A stretch of DNA of 64,000 bases from CAVRQM01 sp963732775 (GTDB lineage Bacteria > Pseudomonadota > Alphaproteobacteria > Acetobacterales > Acetobacteraceae). The stretch lies in assembly GCA_963732775.1 (NCBI GenBank), contig CAVTAR010000001.1, forward strand, positions 1,860,001-1,924,000, in the 5' to 3' direction. Numbering within the stretch: position 1 is the stretch's first letter; each line of letters opens with the position of its first letter. The translations under genes were made by a program, and so were the position numbers. The notes below the pieces were generated by a model that had not been told where the DNA came from, made no database searches, and saw only the letters and a list, made by a program, of their open reading frames with translations. This document shows, in pieces, positions 34,697 to 43,076 of this stretch.

Positions 34697-35284
34697 ATGT
34701 CCGAGACCGCGTCCGCGCCGCAGCCGCAGATGGGGCAGCCCGCGCCGCCGCTGATGGTGAACATTCAGTATGTGAAGGACCTGTCCTTCGAGGTCCCGAA
34801 CGCGCCGGCGATCTACACGACGCTGCGCTCGGCGCCCCGCGTCGACATCAACCTCGACGTCCAGGCGCGCCGCGTCCAGGAGGGGCAGAACGTCTACGAG
34901 GTCTCCCTGGAGATCCGTGCCGAGGCGACCGAGATGCCGGCCGACGCCGACCCCGCCGTGCCGCAGGCGGGGCCGGCCAGCGGCGGGCGGGTGTTCCTCG
35001 CCGAGCTCAGCTACGGCGGCATCTTCACGTTGTCCGGCGTGCCGGACAACGCCGTGGAGCCGGTGCTGCTGGTGGAGTGCCCGCGCATCCTGTTCCCGTT
35101 CGCCCGCAACATCCTGGCCGACGTCACGCGCGAGGGCGGCTTCCCGCCGGTGCTGCTGCAGCCGATCGACTTCGTCGCCCTCTGGCAGAGCCGCCGCGCC
35201 CAAGCCGCCGCAGCCGAGGCGGCCGCCGCCGGGGGCGCGCCGGCCGGCATCGCCGGGGCCAACGGCGCCGGCCAGATCAACTGA
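34697..35284 (+). CDS. secB: protein-export chaperone SecB
   Basis: A 195-residue chaperone that keeps preproteins unfolded and hands them to SecA. The core motifs IQYVKDLSFEVPNAP, RVDINLDVQARR, GIFTLSGVPDN and PRILFPFARNILADVTREGGFPP (in two pieces) are all present. The N- and C-terminal tails are Ala-rich and longer than in E. coli. Its TGA overlaps the CTG proposed as the start of the next gene. Confidence 0.95.
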   Translation: MSETASAPQPQMGQPAPPLMVNIQYVKDLSFEVPNAPAIYTTLRSAPRVDINLDVQARRVQEGQNVYEVSLEIRAEATEMPADADPAVPQAGPASGGRVFLAELSYGGIFTLSGVPDNAVEPVLLVECPRILFPFARNILADVTREGGFPPVLLQPIDFVALWQSRRAQAAAAEAAAAGGAPAGIAGANGAGQIN

Positions 35285-36252
35285 GCGAACCGGACCGCTT
35301 CGCCCACTTCGTCGCCACCCTGGGGCGCGGGCCGGGGCGCTCGCGGGCGCTGACCCGCGACGAGGCGCACGAGGCGTTCGCCCTGGTGCTGGCGGGCGCG
35401 GTCGAGCCGGCGCAGCTCGGCGCCTTCCTGATGCTGCTGCGCTACCGGGGCGAGGATGTCGAGGAGATCGCCGAACTCGTCACCGCCGCGCGCGCGCACG
35501 CCGGCCTGCCGCGCGATGTGGGCGCGGCGCTGGACTGGCCCTCCTACGCCGCCGGGCGCACGCGGCAGGCGCCGTGGTTCGTGCTCGCGGCCCTGGCGCT
35601 GGCCCGCGCCGGGGTCGCGGTGCTGATGCACGGCAGCAACGACTTCGCCGCCGGCATCGCCACCGAGGCGGCGCTCGCGGCCCTGGGCGTCGCGGCGTCG
35701 GACGATTTCGCCCACGCCGGGGCGGCACTGCGGCGCGACCGCTTCGCCTATCTGCCGATGCGCACCCTGTCGCCGCGGCTGGCCGAGCTGCTGGCGCTGC
35801 GTCGCCTGTTCGGGCTGCGCTCGCCGGTCAACACGGTGGTGCGCCTGCTGAACCCAGGCGGAGCGCCAGCCAGCGTCGACGGCGTGTTCCACCCGGCCTA
35901 CTTGGCGGTGCACCTGGGCGTGGCCGAGCGGCTCGGGCAGCCGCGCCTGCTGGTGCTGAAGGGCGGCGGCGGGGAAGCCGAGCGGCGCGGCGACAAGGCC
36001 TCGCAGGCGCATCTGTGGGACGCCGGCGTCGGGCAGCGCGTGCTCGACCTGCCGGCGCTGGGCGGCGACGGCGAGACGGAGGCGGCGCCGTCACTGGATA
36101 TGTTGGCGGCGGTCTGGCGGGGCGAGGCGGCCGGCGCGCCGATGCGCACCGTGCGCGCGACGATCGCGCTCGGCCTACTTGCAGCGGGACGCGCGCGGTC
36201 GGTGGCGGTCGCCGACGCGGCCGCCTCCACTGTCTGGGACGCGCGTCGCTAG
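35281..36252 (+). CDS. TrpD2/YbiB-like protein (anthranilate phosphoribosyltransferase fold), probable CTG start
   Basis: A 323-residue protein with the nucleoside phosphorylase/phosphoribosyltransferase type III fold. EAFALVLAGAVEPAQLGAFL is the N-terminal helical domain, and VLMHGSNDFAAGIATEAALAALG and LLNPGGAPASVDGVFHPAY lie in the alpha/beta domain. It resembles E. coli YbiB/TrpD2, which binds nucleic acid and lacks anthranilate activity. No ATG, GTG or TTG exists near the expected N-terminus; a CTG overlapping the secB stop (CTGA) is the best candidate. It is probably co-transcribed with secB. Confidence 0.75.
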   Translation: MSEPDRFAHFVATLGRGPGRSRALTRDEAHEAFALVLAGAVEPAQLGAFLMLLRYRGEDVEEIAELVTAARAHAGLPRDVGAALDWPSYAAGRTRQAPWFVLAALALARAGVAVLMHGSNDFAAGIATEAALAALGVAASDDFAHAGAALRRDRFAYLPMRTLSPRLAELLALRRLFGLRSPVNTVVRLLNPGGAPASVDGVFHPAYLAVHLGVAERLGQPRLLVLKGGGGEAERRGDKASQAHLWDAGVGQRVLDLPALGGDGETEAAPSLDMLAAVWRGEAAGAPMRTVRATIALGLLAAGRARSVAVADAAASTVWDARR

Positions 36253-36308
36253 CGGCTGCCGGCTCGGCTCGGACAGAGCGCGTCACCGCTGACGTACAAT
36301 GGGCGCCG

Positions 36309-38186
36309 CTATCCGTGCAGCCGGCACGCAGCCAGTTCGATCATGCTGGCTTCCTCTATCCGGTTCCGTGGTTGATTCAGCATCGAGGCGACCCGGGCCA
36401 GGAGCGCCGCCCGGCTGATCGGCTTGCGCAGCAGGCTGTATCGCCGGTCGAGCATTCCGCTCCCCGCGAGCGACACGCTTTCGTCAAAATGCCCGGTCAG
36501 CAGGATCGCCGACAACCCGGGGCGACGGCGACGCACCTCTGACAGCAGCGACAGACCGTCCATCCCTGGCAGACCCAGGTCGGAGATCACGAGGTCGAGC
36601 CGGCGGCCTGACTTCAGCCAAGCGAGCGCGTTCTCGCCATCCTCAGCGAGGTTTACGCGATAGCCGGCTTCGGCCAGCAACTCGCCGAGCGTGTATCGGA
36701 CGGACGGCTCGTCTTCCACCACCAGGAGATCGAAATCAGCTGCCTCTCCCAAGCCTGGGCGCGGCACCTGCCGCAAGGGCAACCAGCGCTCCTGTGCCGG
36801 CTGGCTCTGCCCGGCCTGGGGCAGCCAGAGAGACACCGTGATGCCGGACCCCGCGTCATCGACCTTGAGGCCACCCCCCGACTGAACGGCAAAATCCCTG
36901 GCGATCGCCGCCCCCAAGTTCCTCGTTTGATCGAAAGGGTCGGCCGTCGCCAGCGCCTGGTCCAGCGCTTGGGGGAGCCGCCCACCGGAGGCGGGAGCCT
37001 CGCCTCGGGCGGTCTCGATAACGATCCGGACGTAGCATCCCGTTGCGAGCCCGACAGCGACCGCTTCGGCCATCGTCACGACATCGGTGTAGGCGGTCAG
37101 GCTCAGCGGGCGAGGATCCGCACGGGCCGCCTCCCGGACACTCACGAGCAGAGCAAGCATCACGGACTCCAACTGGACGCGGTCCGCCAGGACGACGAGC
37201 GGAGGCGACGACGCGACCCCGAGTCCGCAGGCCGCGAAGTGGAAGTCACGGCCAGATGTCCCCCATAGTTCGGTAAGCACCACCGCCAAGTCGAGCGCCT
37301 CGAGGTTCAATTCGCGTCGTCGCGCGAACGGCAGCAGGCGGCGGACGATGGCCGAGCCTCGCGTCGCCGCAGCCTCCAGGGTGGCCGCGAAGTGCTGCAC
37401 CGATGCGGGATCGTCGCGGCGGCGGTCGATCATCGCCGCAGCAGCAGTCACGACCTGGAGGACGTTGTTCAGTTCGTGGGTGACTCCCGCGGAGAGGTAG
37501 CCGAGTGCCTGGATCCGATGGCTCTGCGCGAGCTGGCTCTGCATCAGGACGTTCTCCGCCATTTCGTCGGCGACTCGCGCCTCAAGATCTTCGTTGCGCA
37601 ACCGCAGGTCAGTGACAGCCGCCTCGGCAGTGACTTCCTCCACGATGGCGGTAACGGCATAGATCCTGTCCGACCCGGGCGAGCGCACCGGGTAGAACGA
37701 GGCCAACCAGGAGCGCTGGACCCCCAGCCTGGCGTTGGTCTCACCCGACAGCGCGACGTTGCGGACCGCCTCACCTGTCTCGAGGGGCCGCCGGAGCAGC
37801 GGCAAGACCTTGTCCGCGAGCGCGCGTGGCAGCATTTCCTCAACGGACCTGCCGATATGGGCCGCGGGCGGCGCGCCGTTGATCTCGGCCAGCTTCGTGT
37901 TGATGCTCAGGAACCGCAGCTCGCGGTCGTATAGTGCCAGCCCGAGCGGCAGGTTGTCCTGGATGTCCCGTGCTTCCGCGTCCGCCCGAGCCTGCCGGCG
38001 CCGATCCGCGCGCAAGCGGACGAGCGCGACGCCGAACAGCACAGCGACCACGGCGGCCGGGCCGAAACCGAGTCCGGTCGGCCAGCGGGCGCGTACCGCC
38101 CAGCAAGACGCAACGACTGCTTGCGAGGCGACGAAGGCGAGGGCGAGGGCGATCCAGAACAACGGACTACGGTTCGCGCGTGACAT
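36309..38186 (-). CDS. hybrid sensor kinase-like protein with a degenerate ATPase domain
   Basis: A 625-residue membrane protein: two N-terminal helices (about 10-30 and 42-58), a PAS domain (about 75-190), a HisKA-like helix pair with the phosphorylatable His237 (SAGVTHELNN), a HATPase-like domain and a receiver domain (Asp536 in VISDLGLPGMDG, Lys in LLRKPIS). In the ATPase region the N-box asparagine is lost (SVMLALLVSVREA, about 341-353) and the DxGxG motif is missing (RIVIETARGEAP, 387-398). G2-like residues remain (TRNLGAAIARDF). Autophosphorylation is therefore doubtful; it may act as a phosphatase, a scaffold or a partner of the intact kinase encoded just upstream. Confidence 0.85.
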   Translation of the reverse strand: MSRANRSPLFWIALALAFVASQAVVASCWAVRARWPTGLGFGPAAVVAVLFGVALVRLRADRRRQARADAEARDIQDNLPLGLALYDRELRFLSINTKLAEINGAPPAAHIGRSVEEMLPRALADKVLPLLRRPLETGEAVRNVALSGETNARLGVQRSWLASFYPVRSPGSDRIYAVTAIVEEVTAEAAVTDLRLRNEDLEARVADEMAENVLMQSQLAQSHRIQALGYLSAGVTHELNNVLQVVTAAAAMIDRRRDDPASVQHFAATLEAAATRGSAIVRRLLPFARRRELNLEALDLAVVLTELWGTSGRDFHFAACGLGVASSPPLVVLADRVQLESVMLALLVSVREAARADPRPLSLTAYTDVVTMAEAVAVGLATGCYVRIVIETARGEAPASGGRLPQALDQALATADPFDQTRNLGAAIARDFAVQSGGGLKVDDAGSGITVSLWLPQAGQSQPAQERWLPLRQVPRPGLGEAADFDLLVVEDEPSVRYTLGELLAEAGYRVNLAEDGENALAWLKSGRRLDLVISDLGLPGMDGLSLLSEVRRRRPGLSAILLTGHFDESVSLAGSGMLDRRYSLLRKPISRAALLARVASMLNQPRNRIEEASMIELAACRLHG

Positions 38187-38324
38187 GATGCGCCGGCTTC
38201 CTTTCGCGAAGATCGTTCGTGCAAGGGAGCACGGCGCGCGACCCCAACCGTATCGCCACGGTTACAGCGACGTGAATCGACGGGGCGCGAAGCGATTTCT
38301 ACGGCGGAGCAATTTTTTCCGCGG

Positions 38325-40862
38325 CTATCGGGAGGCCCCGCCCTGCCCCGCCGCGCGCTCCAGGGCGGCGCGCAGGCTCGCCTGGTCGTACGGCTTGTCC
38401 AGCACGCCGTACTCCTCACTCGGGGCCACCTCGCGGCCGGAGCAGACCACCACGCGCAGGCCGGGCTGACGGCGGCGCAGCTCGGCGATCAGCGCGAGCC
38501 CGTCCATGTCGGGCAGCCCGATATCCGACAGCACCAGGTCGACGCCCAGTTCCAGCCGCTCCAGCGCCTGTGCGCCAGACGAGGCCTCGAACACCTCGTG
38601 GCCGAGGTCGGCCAGCATGTCTGCGGTGGTCATGCGCACCAGCATCTCGTCTTCGACCAGCAGCACGCGCATGCCGCGCGGCGTGGCTGCTGGCTGCTCG
38701 GTGGCGATCGCCAGGGCCTGGCGGAGCTTGCGCGCCAACTCGGCGGTGCGCCACGGCTTGCTCACCAGGATCACCCCGTCGTCGAGCTTGCCGTTGTGCA
38801 CGATGGCGTTGTGGGTATAGCCGGAGGTGAACACCACCGCGAGCCGTGGCAGCAGCGCGCGGGCGCGCTCGGCCATGGCGCGCGCCGACGGCAGGCCGGG
38901 CATCACCACGTCGGTGAACAGCAGGTCGGGCTTGGCGCCCCCCTCCATCAGCGCCAGCGCCGCGCCGGCGCCGTTGGCCTCGATCACGCGATAGCCAAGG
39001 CCCCGCACCGCCTGCACCGAGGCGGCGCGCACCGTGGTGTCGTCCTCCACCACCAGCACCAGCTCGCCCTCCGCCGGGTCCGCCTCGGGCGGCATCACGG
39101 TCGCGCGCGGCACGGCGCGGCTGCGCGGCACATAGAGGCGCGCGGTGGTGCCATGGCCGGGCTCGCTGTACAGCTTGAAGTGCCCGCCCGACTGCTTGGC
39201 GAAGCCATAGACCATCGACAGGCCGAGGCCGGTGCCACGACCGTTGGTCTTGGTGGTGTAGAACGGCTCGATCGCGCGACCGAGCTGCTCCTCGGTCATG
39301 CCGATGCCGGTGTCGGTCACGGCCAGCACCACGTACTGCCCCGGCGTCACGTCGGCATGGGCCGCAGCGTAGTCGTCGTCGAGTGCCGCGTTGGCCGCCT
39401 CGATCGTCAGCTTGCCGCCGCCGGCCATCGCGTCGCGCGCGTTGAGGGCGAGGTTGAGCAGCGCGTTCTCGAGCTGCTGCGGGTCGGCGCGCACTGGCCA
39501 CAGGCCGCCGCTCAGCACCATCTCGACCTGAATCTGCTCGCCGAGCGTCCGCCGCAGCAGCTCCTCCATGCCGCCCAGCAGCGCCCGCGTGTCGACCGAT
39601 TCCGGCGCCAGCGGCTGGCGGCGCGCGAACGCCAGCAGGTGACGGGTGAGCCGCGCGGCCCGCTCGACGCCGGACAAGGCGGCGCTCAGCCTTGCCTGCA
39701 GCCAGGGGTCGTCGCCGATGCGCGCGCCGATCAGCTCGAGGTTGGCGGACATCACCTGCAGCAGGTTGTTGAAGTCGTGTGCGACCCCGCCGGTGAGCTG
39801 TCCCAGGCTCTCCATCTTCTGCGCCTGCCGCGCCACCGCCTCGGTCGCCTCGCGGCGGCTGATGTCGGCCACCGTCAGCATCTGCCCGCCATCCGGCATC
39901 GGGCTGCGCCACACCTCCAGCATCCGCTCGTCGACCCGGACCGTGGTGTTGCTGAAGCCGGCCGCCGGCCTGGGCACCGAGAGCGGCGCGCCCGGCCAGT
40001 GCGCGGCGGCGGCGGCAAAGTCGGCGAAGCGTGCGCCCTCGCGCAGCAGCTCGGGCGGCCAGCCGGCGTTGGCCAGCAGGTGCTCGTTGGCCAGCAGCAG
40101 CACGCCGTCGCCGTCGAACACGGCGACCCCGTCGCGCATGTGCTCCACCGCGCCGCCGAGCCGTGCCGTCTGCAACCGCAGCGCCTCGCGCGAGCGCAGG
40201 GTCCGGTCGCGGTTGACCAGCAGCACCAGCACCGCGCCGCCCAGCAGCACGGCGCCCAAGATCGCCGCCAGCGTCACGCCCCGGCTCGCCTCGCGCTGGC
40301 GGGCGTAGAACAGGTCGAGCTGGCGCGCGCGCAGCGCGTCGGTCGCAGTCACGATGCGGGCCACGAGCGCGCGCGCCTGGTCCATCGTCGCCCTGCCTTC
40401 GTCGCTCAGCACCAGTTGCATCGCCGCGGCCGGCCCCGCAGCCCGGTCGAGATCGACGGTACGGCGCAGCTCGGCGAGCTTCTGCCCGGCGATGTCGCGG
40501 AGCTGCGCCACCTGCTCCGGCAAACCGTCGGAGCCCTCGCTGGAAGCCGCTAGCCGGCCGAGCGCCGCGTCGACCCGGGCCTGCCCGCCCACGTAAGGTG
40601 CCAGGTAGGACTCGCGCTGGGTCAGCAGGAAGCCGCGCTGCCCGGTCTCGGCGTCCTTCAGCGCCGACAGCACCTCCAGCACGGCGATCCGCTGCTCGCG
40701 CGCCTGTGCGATCAGGGCGGCCGAGGTCTGGATCGCCTGCTCCGCGCGCCCGGTCAGGATCAGCGCGGCGGCGAGCACCAGCGCGATCACCTGGGTCGCG
40801 ATCAGGCACTGCGCCAGCAGCGGCAGGCGCAGTGCGCGGCGTGGCGCGATCGGGTGGATCAC
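38325..40862 (-). CDS. hybrid histidine kinase with CHASE3 and two receiver domains
   Basis: An 845-residue sensor kinase. A membrane helix (about 17-38), a CHASE3-type periplasmic domain (about 40-190, with DAETGQRGFLLT), and a second helix (about 196-216) come first. A PAS-like domain follows (HMRDGVAVFDGDG). The kinase core has His362 (GGVAHDFNNLLQ), N-box Asn474 (LALNARDAM), DTGIGM (517-522) and GRGTGLGLSMVYGFAKQSGG. Two receivers follow with Asp652 (LLFTDVVMPG) and Asp781 (LVLSDIGLPDMDG). All catalytic residues are intact. The GTG start overlaps the dnaQ stop (GTGA). The ligand is unknown. Confidence 0.9.
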   Translation of the reverse strand: MIHPIAPRRALRLPLLAQCLIATQVIALVLAAALILTGRAEQAIQTSAALIAQAREQRIAVLEVLSALKDAETGQRGFLLTQRESYLAPYVGGQARVDAALGRLAASSEGSDGLPEQVAQLRDIAGQKLAELRRTVDLDRAAGPAAAMQLVLSDEGRATMDQARALVARIVTATDALRARQLDLFYARQREASRGVTLAAILGAVLLGGAVLVLLVNRDRTLRSREALRLQTARLGGAVEHMRDGVAVFDGDGVLLLANEHLLANAGWPPELLREGARFADFAAAAAHWPGAPLSVPRPAAGFSNTTVRVDERMLEVWRSPMPDGGQMLTVADISRREATEAVARQAQKMESLGQLTGGVAHDFNNLLQVMSANLELIGARIGDDPWLQARLSAALSGVERAARLTRHLLAFARRQPLAPESVDTRALLGGMEELLRRTLGEQIQVEMVLSGGLWPVRADPQQLENALLNLALNARDAMAGGGKLTIEAANAALDDDYAAAHADVTPGQYVVLAVTDTGIGMTEEQLGRAIEPFYTTKTNGRGTGLGLSMVYGFAKQSGGHFKLYSEPGHGTTARLYVPRSRAVPRATVMPPEADPAEGELVLVVEDDTTVRAASVQAVRGLGYRVIEANGAGAALALMEGGAKPDLLFTDVVMPGLPSARAMAERARALLPRLAVVFTSGYTHNAIVHNGKLDDGVILVSKPWRTAELARKLRQALAIATEQPAATPRGMRVLLVEDEMLVRMTTADMLADLGHEVFEASSGAQALERLELGVDLVLSDIGLPDMDGLALIAELRRRQPGLRVVVCSGREVAPSEEYGVLDKPYDQASLRAALERAAGQGGASR

Positions 40863-41581
40863 GGCCCGGCCCCAGCTTGGTGGTGCGCGCCAGCCTGCGC
40901 CCAGACCGGGTCGATCAGCCGCGCGACGAAGGCGGCGTGCGCGGCGAGTTCGGCGTCGCTCGGCACGATCGGCCGCGGCGTCCGTGGCACGGCAGCCCGG
41001 TCGCCGCCCATCGCCAGCGCGGGACTGCGCGCCGGCGCGCGCTCCTCGCGCCCCCACAGCGCCCGCTGCCGCCCGCCGGTCAGTTCCACGTAGACCTCGG
41101 CCAACAGCCGGCAGTCGAGCAGGGCGTTGTGGGTGGTGCGCTCCGACAGGTCGATCGCGAACCGGCGGCACAGCGCATCGAGGCTGTTGGGCAGCCCGGG
41201 GAAGCGGGTCTTGGCCAGCGTCAGGGTGCACAGCATCCGCGCCCGGTCGAGCGGCGGACGGCCGGCCAGCGCCAGTTCCGCGTCGATGAAACCGAAATCG
41301 AACGCGGCGTTGTGGGCGATCAGCTTGCCCTCGCCCAGGAACTCCAGGAATGCCTCGGCGACCTCGGCGAACGGCGGCCGGTCGGCGAGGCGGTCGAGCG
41401 TGATGCCGTGGATGCGCACCGCGTCGTCCGGAATGTCGCGCCCCGGGTGCACCAGGGCATGGAAATGCTGCCCGGTTGGCAGATCGCCCACCAGCTCCAG
41501 CGCCGCGACCTCGATCACGCGATGCCCAGCCAGCGGGTCGAGGCCGGTGGTCTCGGTGTCGAACAGCACGGCTCGGGTCAT
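40859..41581 (-). CDS. dnaQ: DNA polymerase III epsilon subunit, 3'-5' exonuclease
   Basis: A 240-residue proofreading exonuclease. The DEDDh residues are visible: Asp8 and Glu10 (LFDTETTGLDP), LIAHNAAFDFGF, and the His-Asp pair in TTHNALLDCRLL. The C-terminal part carries an Ala/Pro/Arg-rich linker. It lies between coaE (4-base overlap) and the hybrid kinase, the usual coaE-dnaQ order of alphaproteobacteria. Confidence 0.94.
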   Translation of the reverse strand: MTRAVLFDTETTGLDPLAGHRVIEVAALELVGDLPTGQHFHALVHPGRDIPDDAVRIHGITLDRLADRPPFAEVAEAFLEFLGEGKLIAHNAAFDFGFIDAELALAGRPPLDRARMLCTLTLAKTRFPGLPNSLDALCRRFAIDLSERTTHNALLDCRLLAEVYVELTGGRQRALWGREERAPARSPALAMGGDRAAVPRTPRPIVPSDAELAAHAAFVARLIDPVWAQAGAHHQAGAGP

Positions 41582-42180
41582 GCGCGAAGCGTCCGGATCA
41601 GGCGGCCGATGGAACAGGTCGCATGGTGGCGCGAAAGCCCGGTGCGCACCACCACGTCGGCGCGGCGAAGGCGCTCCCGGTCCGGGAGCTGGCGCGACAG
41701 CATCGCGCGCCACTGCTCTGGCGTCAGCGTGCCGCGCCGGCACAGCCGGGCCGCCTGCACCGAGGCGGGGGCCGAGACCGCGACGACCAAATCGATGCCC
41801 CGCCGGCCGCGGCGCTCGAACAGCAGCGGCACGTCCAGCACGGCGACAGCGGCGCCGCGGCGGCGCGCCGCCGCAAGGAAGCGGCGCTCGGCCTCGCGCA
41901 CCATCGGGTGCAGGATCGCCTCCAGCCGGTCCAGCGCGGCAGGGTCGGCCAGCGCGGCGCGGCGCAGCACCGCCCGGTCGAGGCGGAGGCGCCCCGCCGC
42001 GTCGGGCGCCACGGTGCCTGGGAAGCCAGCGGCGATCGCCGGCAGCGCGGCCCCGCCCGGCGCCTGCAGCGCGCGCACCGTCGCGTCGGCGTCGAACACC
42101 GGGAAGCGGGCGCGGCGGAAGGCGGCGGCGGCCGTCGACTTGCCCATGGCCATGCCGCCGGTCAGCCCGATCACCCGCAC
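41578..42180 (-). CDS. coaE: dephospho-CoA kinase
   Basis: A 200-residue P-loop kinase that completes coenzyme A synthesis. The P-loop is GLTGGMAMGKST. FDADATVRAL, HPMVREAERRFL and DVPLLFERRGRRGIDLVV are characteristic of CoaE. The start is a GTG; alternatives upstream lack a good codon. Its stop overlaps the dnaQ ATG (ATGA). It is divergent from the inositol-phosphatase-like gene at 42262. Confidence 0.93.
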   Translation of the reverse strand: MRVIGLTGGMAMGKSTAAAAFRRARFPVFDADATVRALQAPGGAALPAIAAGFPGTVAPDAAGRLRLDRAVLRRAALADPAALDRLEAILHPMVREAERRFLAAARRRGAAVAVLDVPLLFERRGRRGIDLVVAVSAPASVQAARLCRRGTLTPEQWRAMLSRQLPDRERLRRADVVVRTGLSRHHATCSIGRLIRTLRA

Positions 42181-42261
42181 CGCCGTTGCGTCCGCACGCC
42201 CATCGAGGGAAAGAGCACGTCGCTCGCCGCTGCAACAAGCCCCACGCCCGAGGATCGCCCG

Positions 42262-43050
42262 ATGCCGGACCCGCTTGCGCGCCGCTGGGACGCGGCCCGC
42301 TATTTGGCCGCAGCCGCCGGCGCCATGGCGCTCGCCATGCGTCCGCCAGCCGGGGCGCCCGAGGCCGAGCTGAAATCGGCTCAGGACTGGCTGACGGCGG
42401 CCGACGGGGCGGTGGAGGCGTTCCTGTCGCGCGAGCTGTCCGCGCTGTTCCCCGAGGACGGGTTCCGTGGCGAGGAGGCCGGCGTCGCGCGCCCCGGCCG
42501 GCTCACCTGGGTGGTGGACCCGATCGACGGCACCTCCAACTTCGCCCGCGGCGGCGCGCGGTGGTGCGTGTCGGTGGGCCTGCTGGAGGGACGGCAGGCG
42601 CTGCTCGGCGTGCTGGCGGCCCCGGCGCTGGGCGAGGTGTTCGCCGCCCGCGCCGGCCAGGGGGCGACGCTGAACGGTGCGCCGATCCGGGCCGCCGCCA
42701 CCGTGGCGCTCGGACGGGCGACGGTGGAGTGCGGCTGGTCGCCGCGCACGCCGACCGAGCGCTACCTCGCCATCGTGGGCCGGACGATGGCGGCCGGCGC
42801 CATGGTGCGGGCCGGCGGCTCGGGCGCGCTGGGGCTCGCCGACGTGGCCTGCGGCCGGCTCGACGGCTACGTGGAGGCGCACATTAACCTGTGGGACGTG
42901 GCCGGCGTGCTGCCGGTCCTGGCCGAGTCCGGCGCGGTCGAGCACGGCTTCCTGGCCGGCGACGGCTTCTCGCGCGGCGGCCCGATCCTGGCCGCCGCAC
43001 CGGGCATCGCGGCGGCGCTGCGCCGGGCGCTCGACAGCATCGCCGTGTAG
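42262..43050 (+). CDS. inositol monophosphatase family protein
   Basis: A 262-residue Mg-dependent phosphatase. The metal motif VVDPIDGTSNFARG and the GEEAG glutamate pair are present, as is the C-terminal LWDVAGVLPVLAESG. The family includes inositol monophosphatase, histidinol phosphatase HisN and 3'-phosphoadenosine phosphatases. Sequence alone does not separate these. Another family member lies at 55395-56225. Confidence 0.88.
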   Translation: MPDPLARRWDAARYLAAAAGAMALAMRPPAGAPEAELKSAQDWLTAADGAVEAFLSRELSALFPEDGFRGEEAGVARPGRLTWVVDPIDGTSNFARGGARWCVSVGLLEGRQALLGVLAAPALGEVFAARAGQGATLNGAPIRAAATVALGRATVECGWSPRTPTERYLAIVGRTMAAGAMVRAGGSGALGLADVACGRLDGYVEAHINLWDVAGVLPVLAESGAVEHGFLAGDGFSRGGPILAAAPGIAAALRRALDSIAV

Positions 43051-43076
43051 CCGGCTTCGGCGGGGCATGCGCCGAG

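Noticed and set aside
38290..38320. A-rich stretch after the 845-residue kinase gene as a terminator
   Set aside because: No stable hairpin precedes a T-run on the minus strand.
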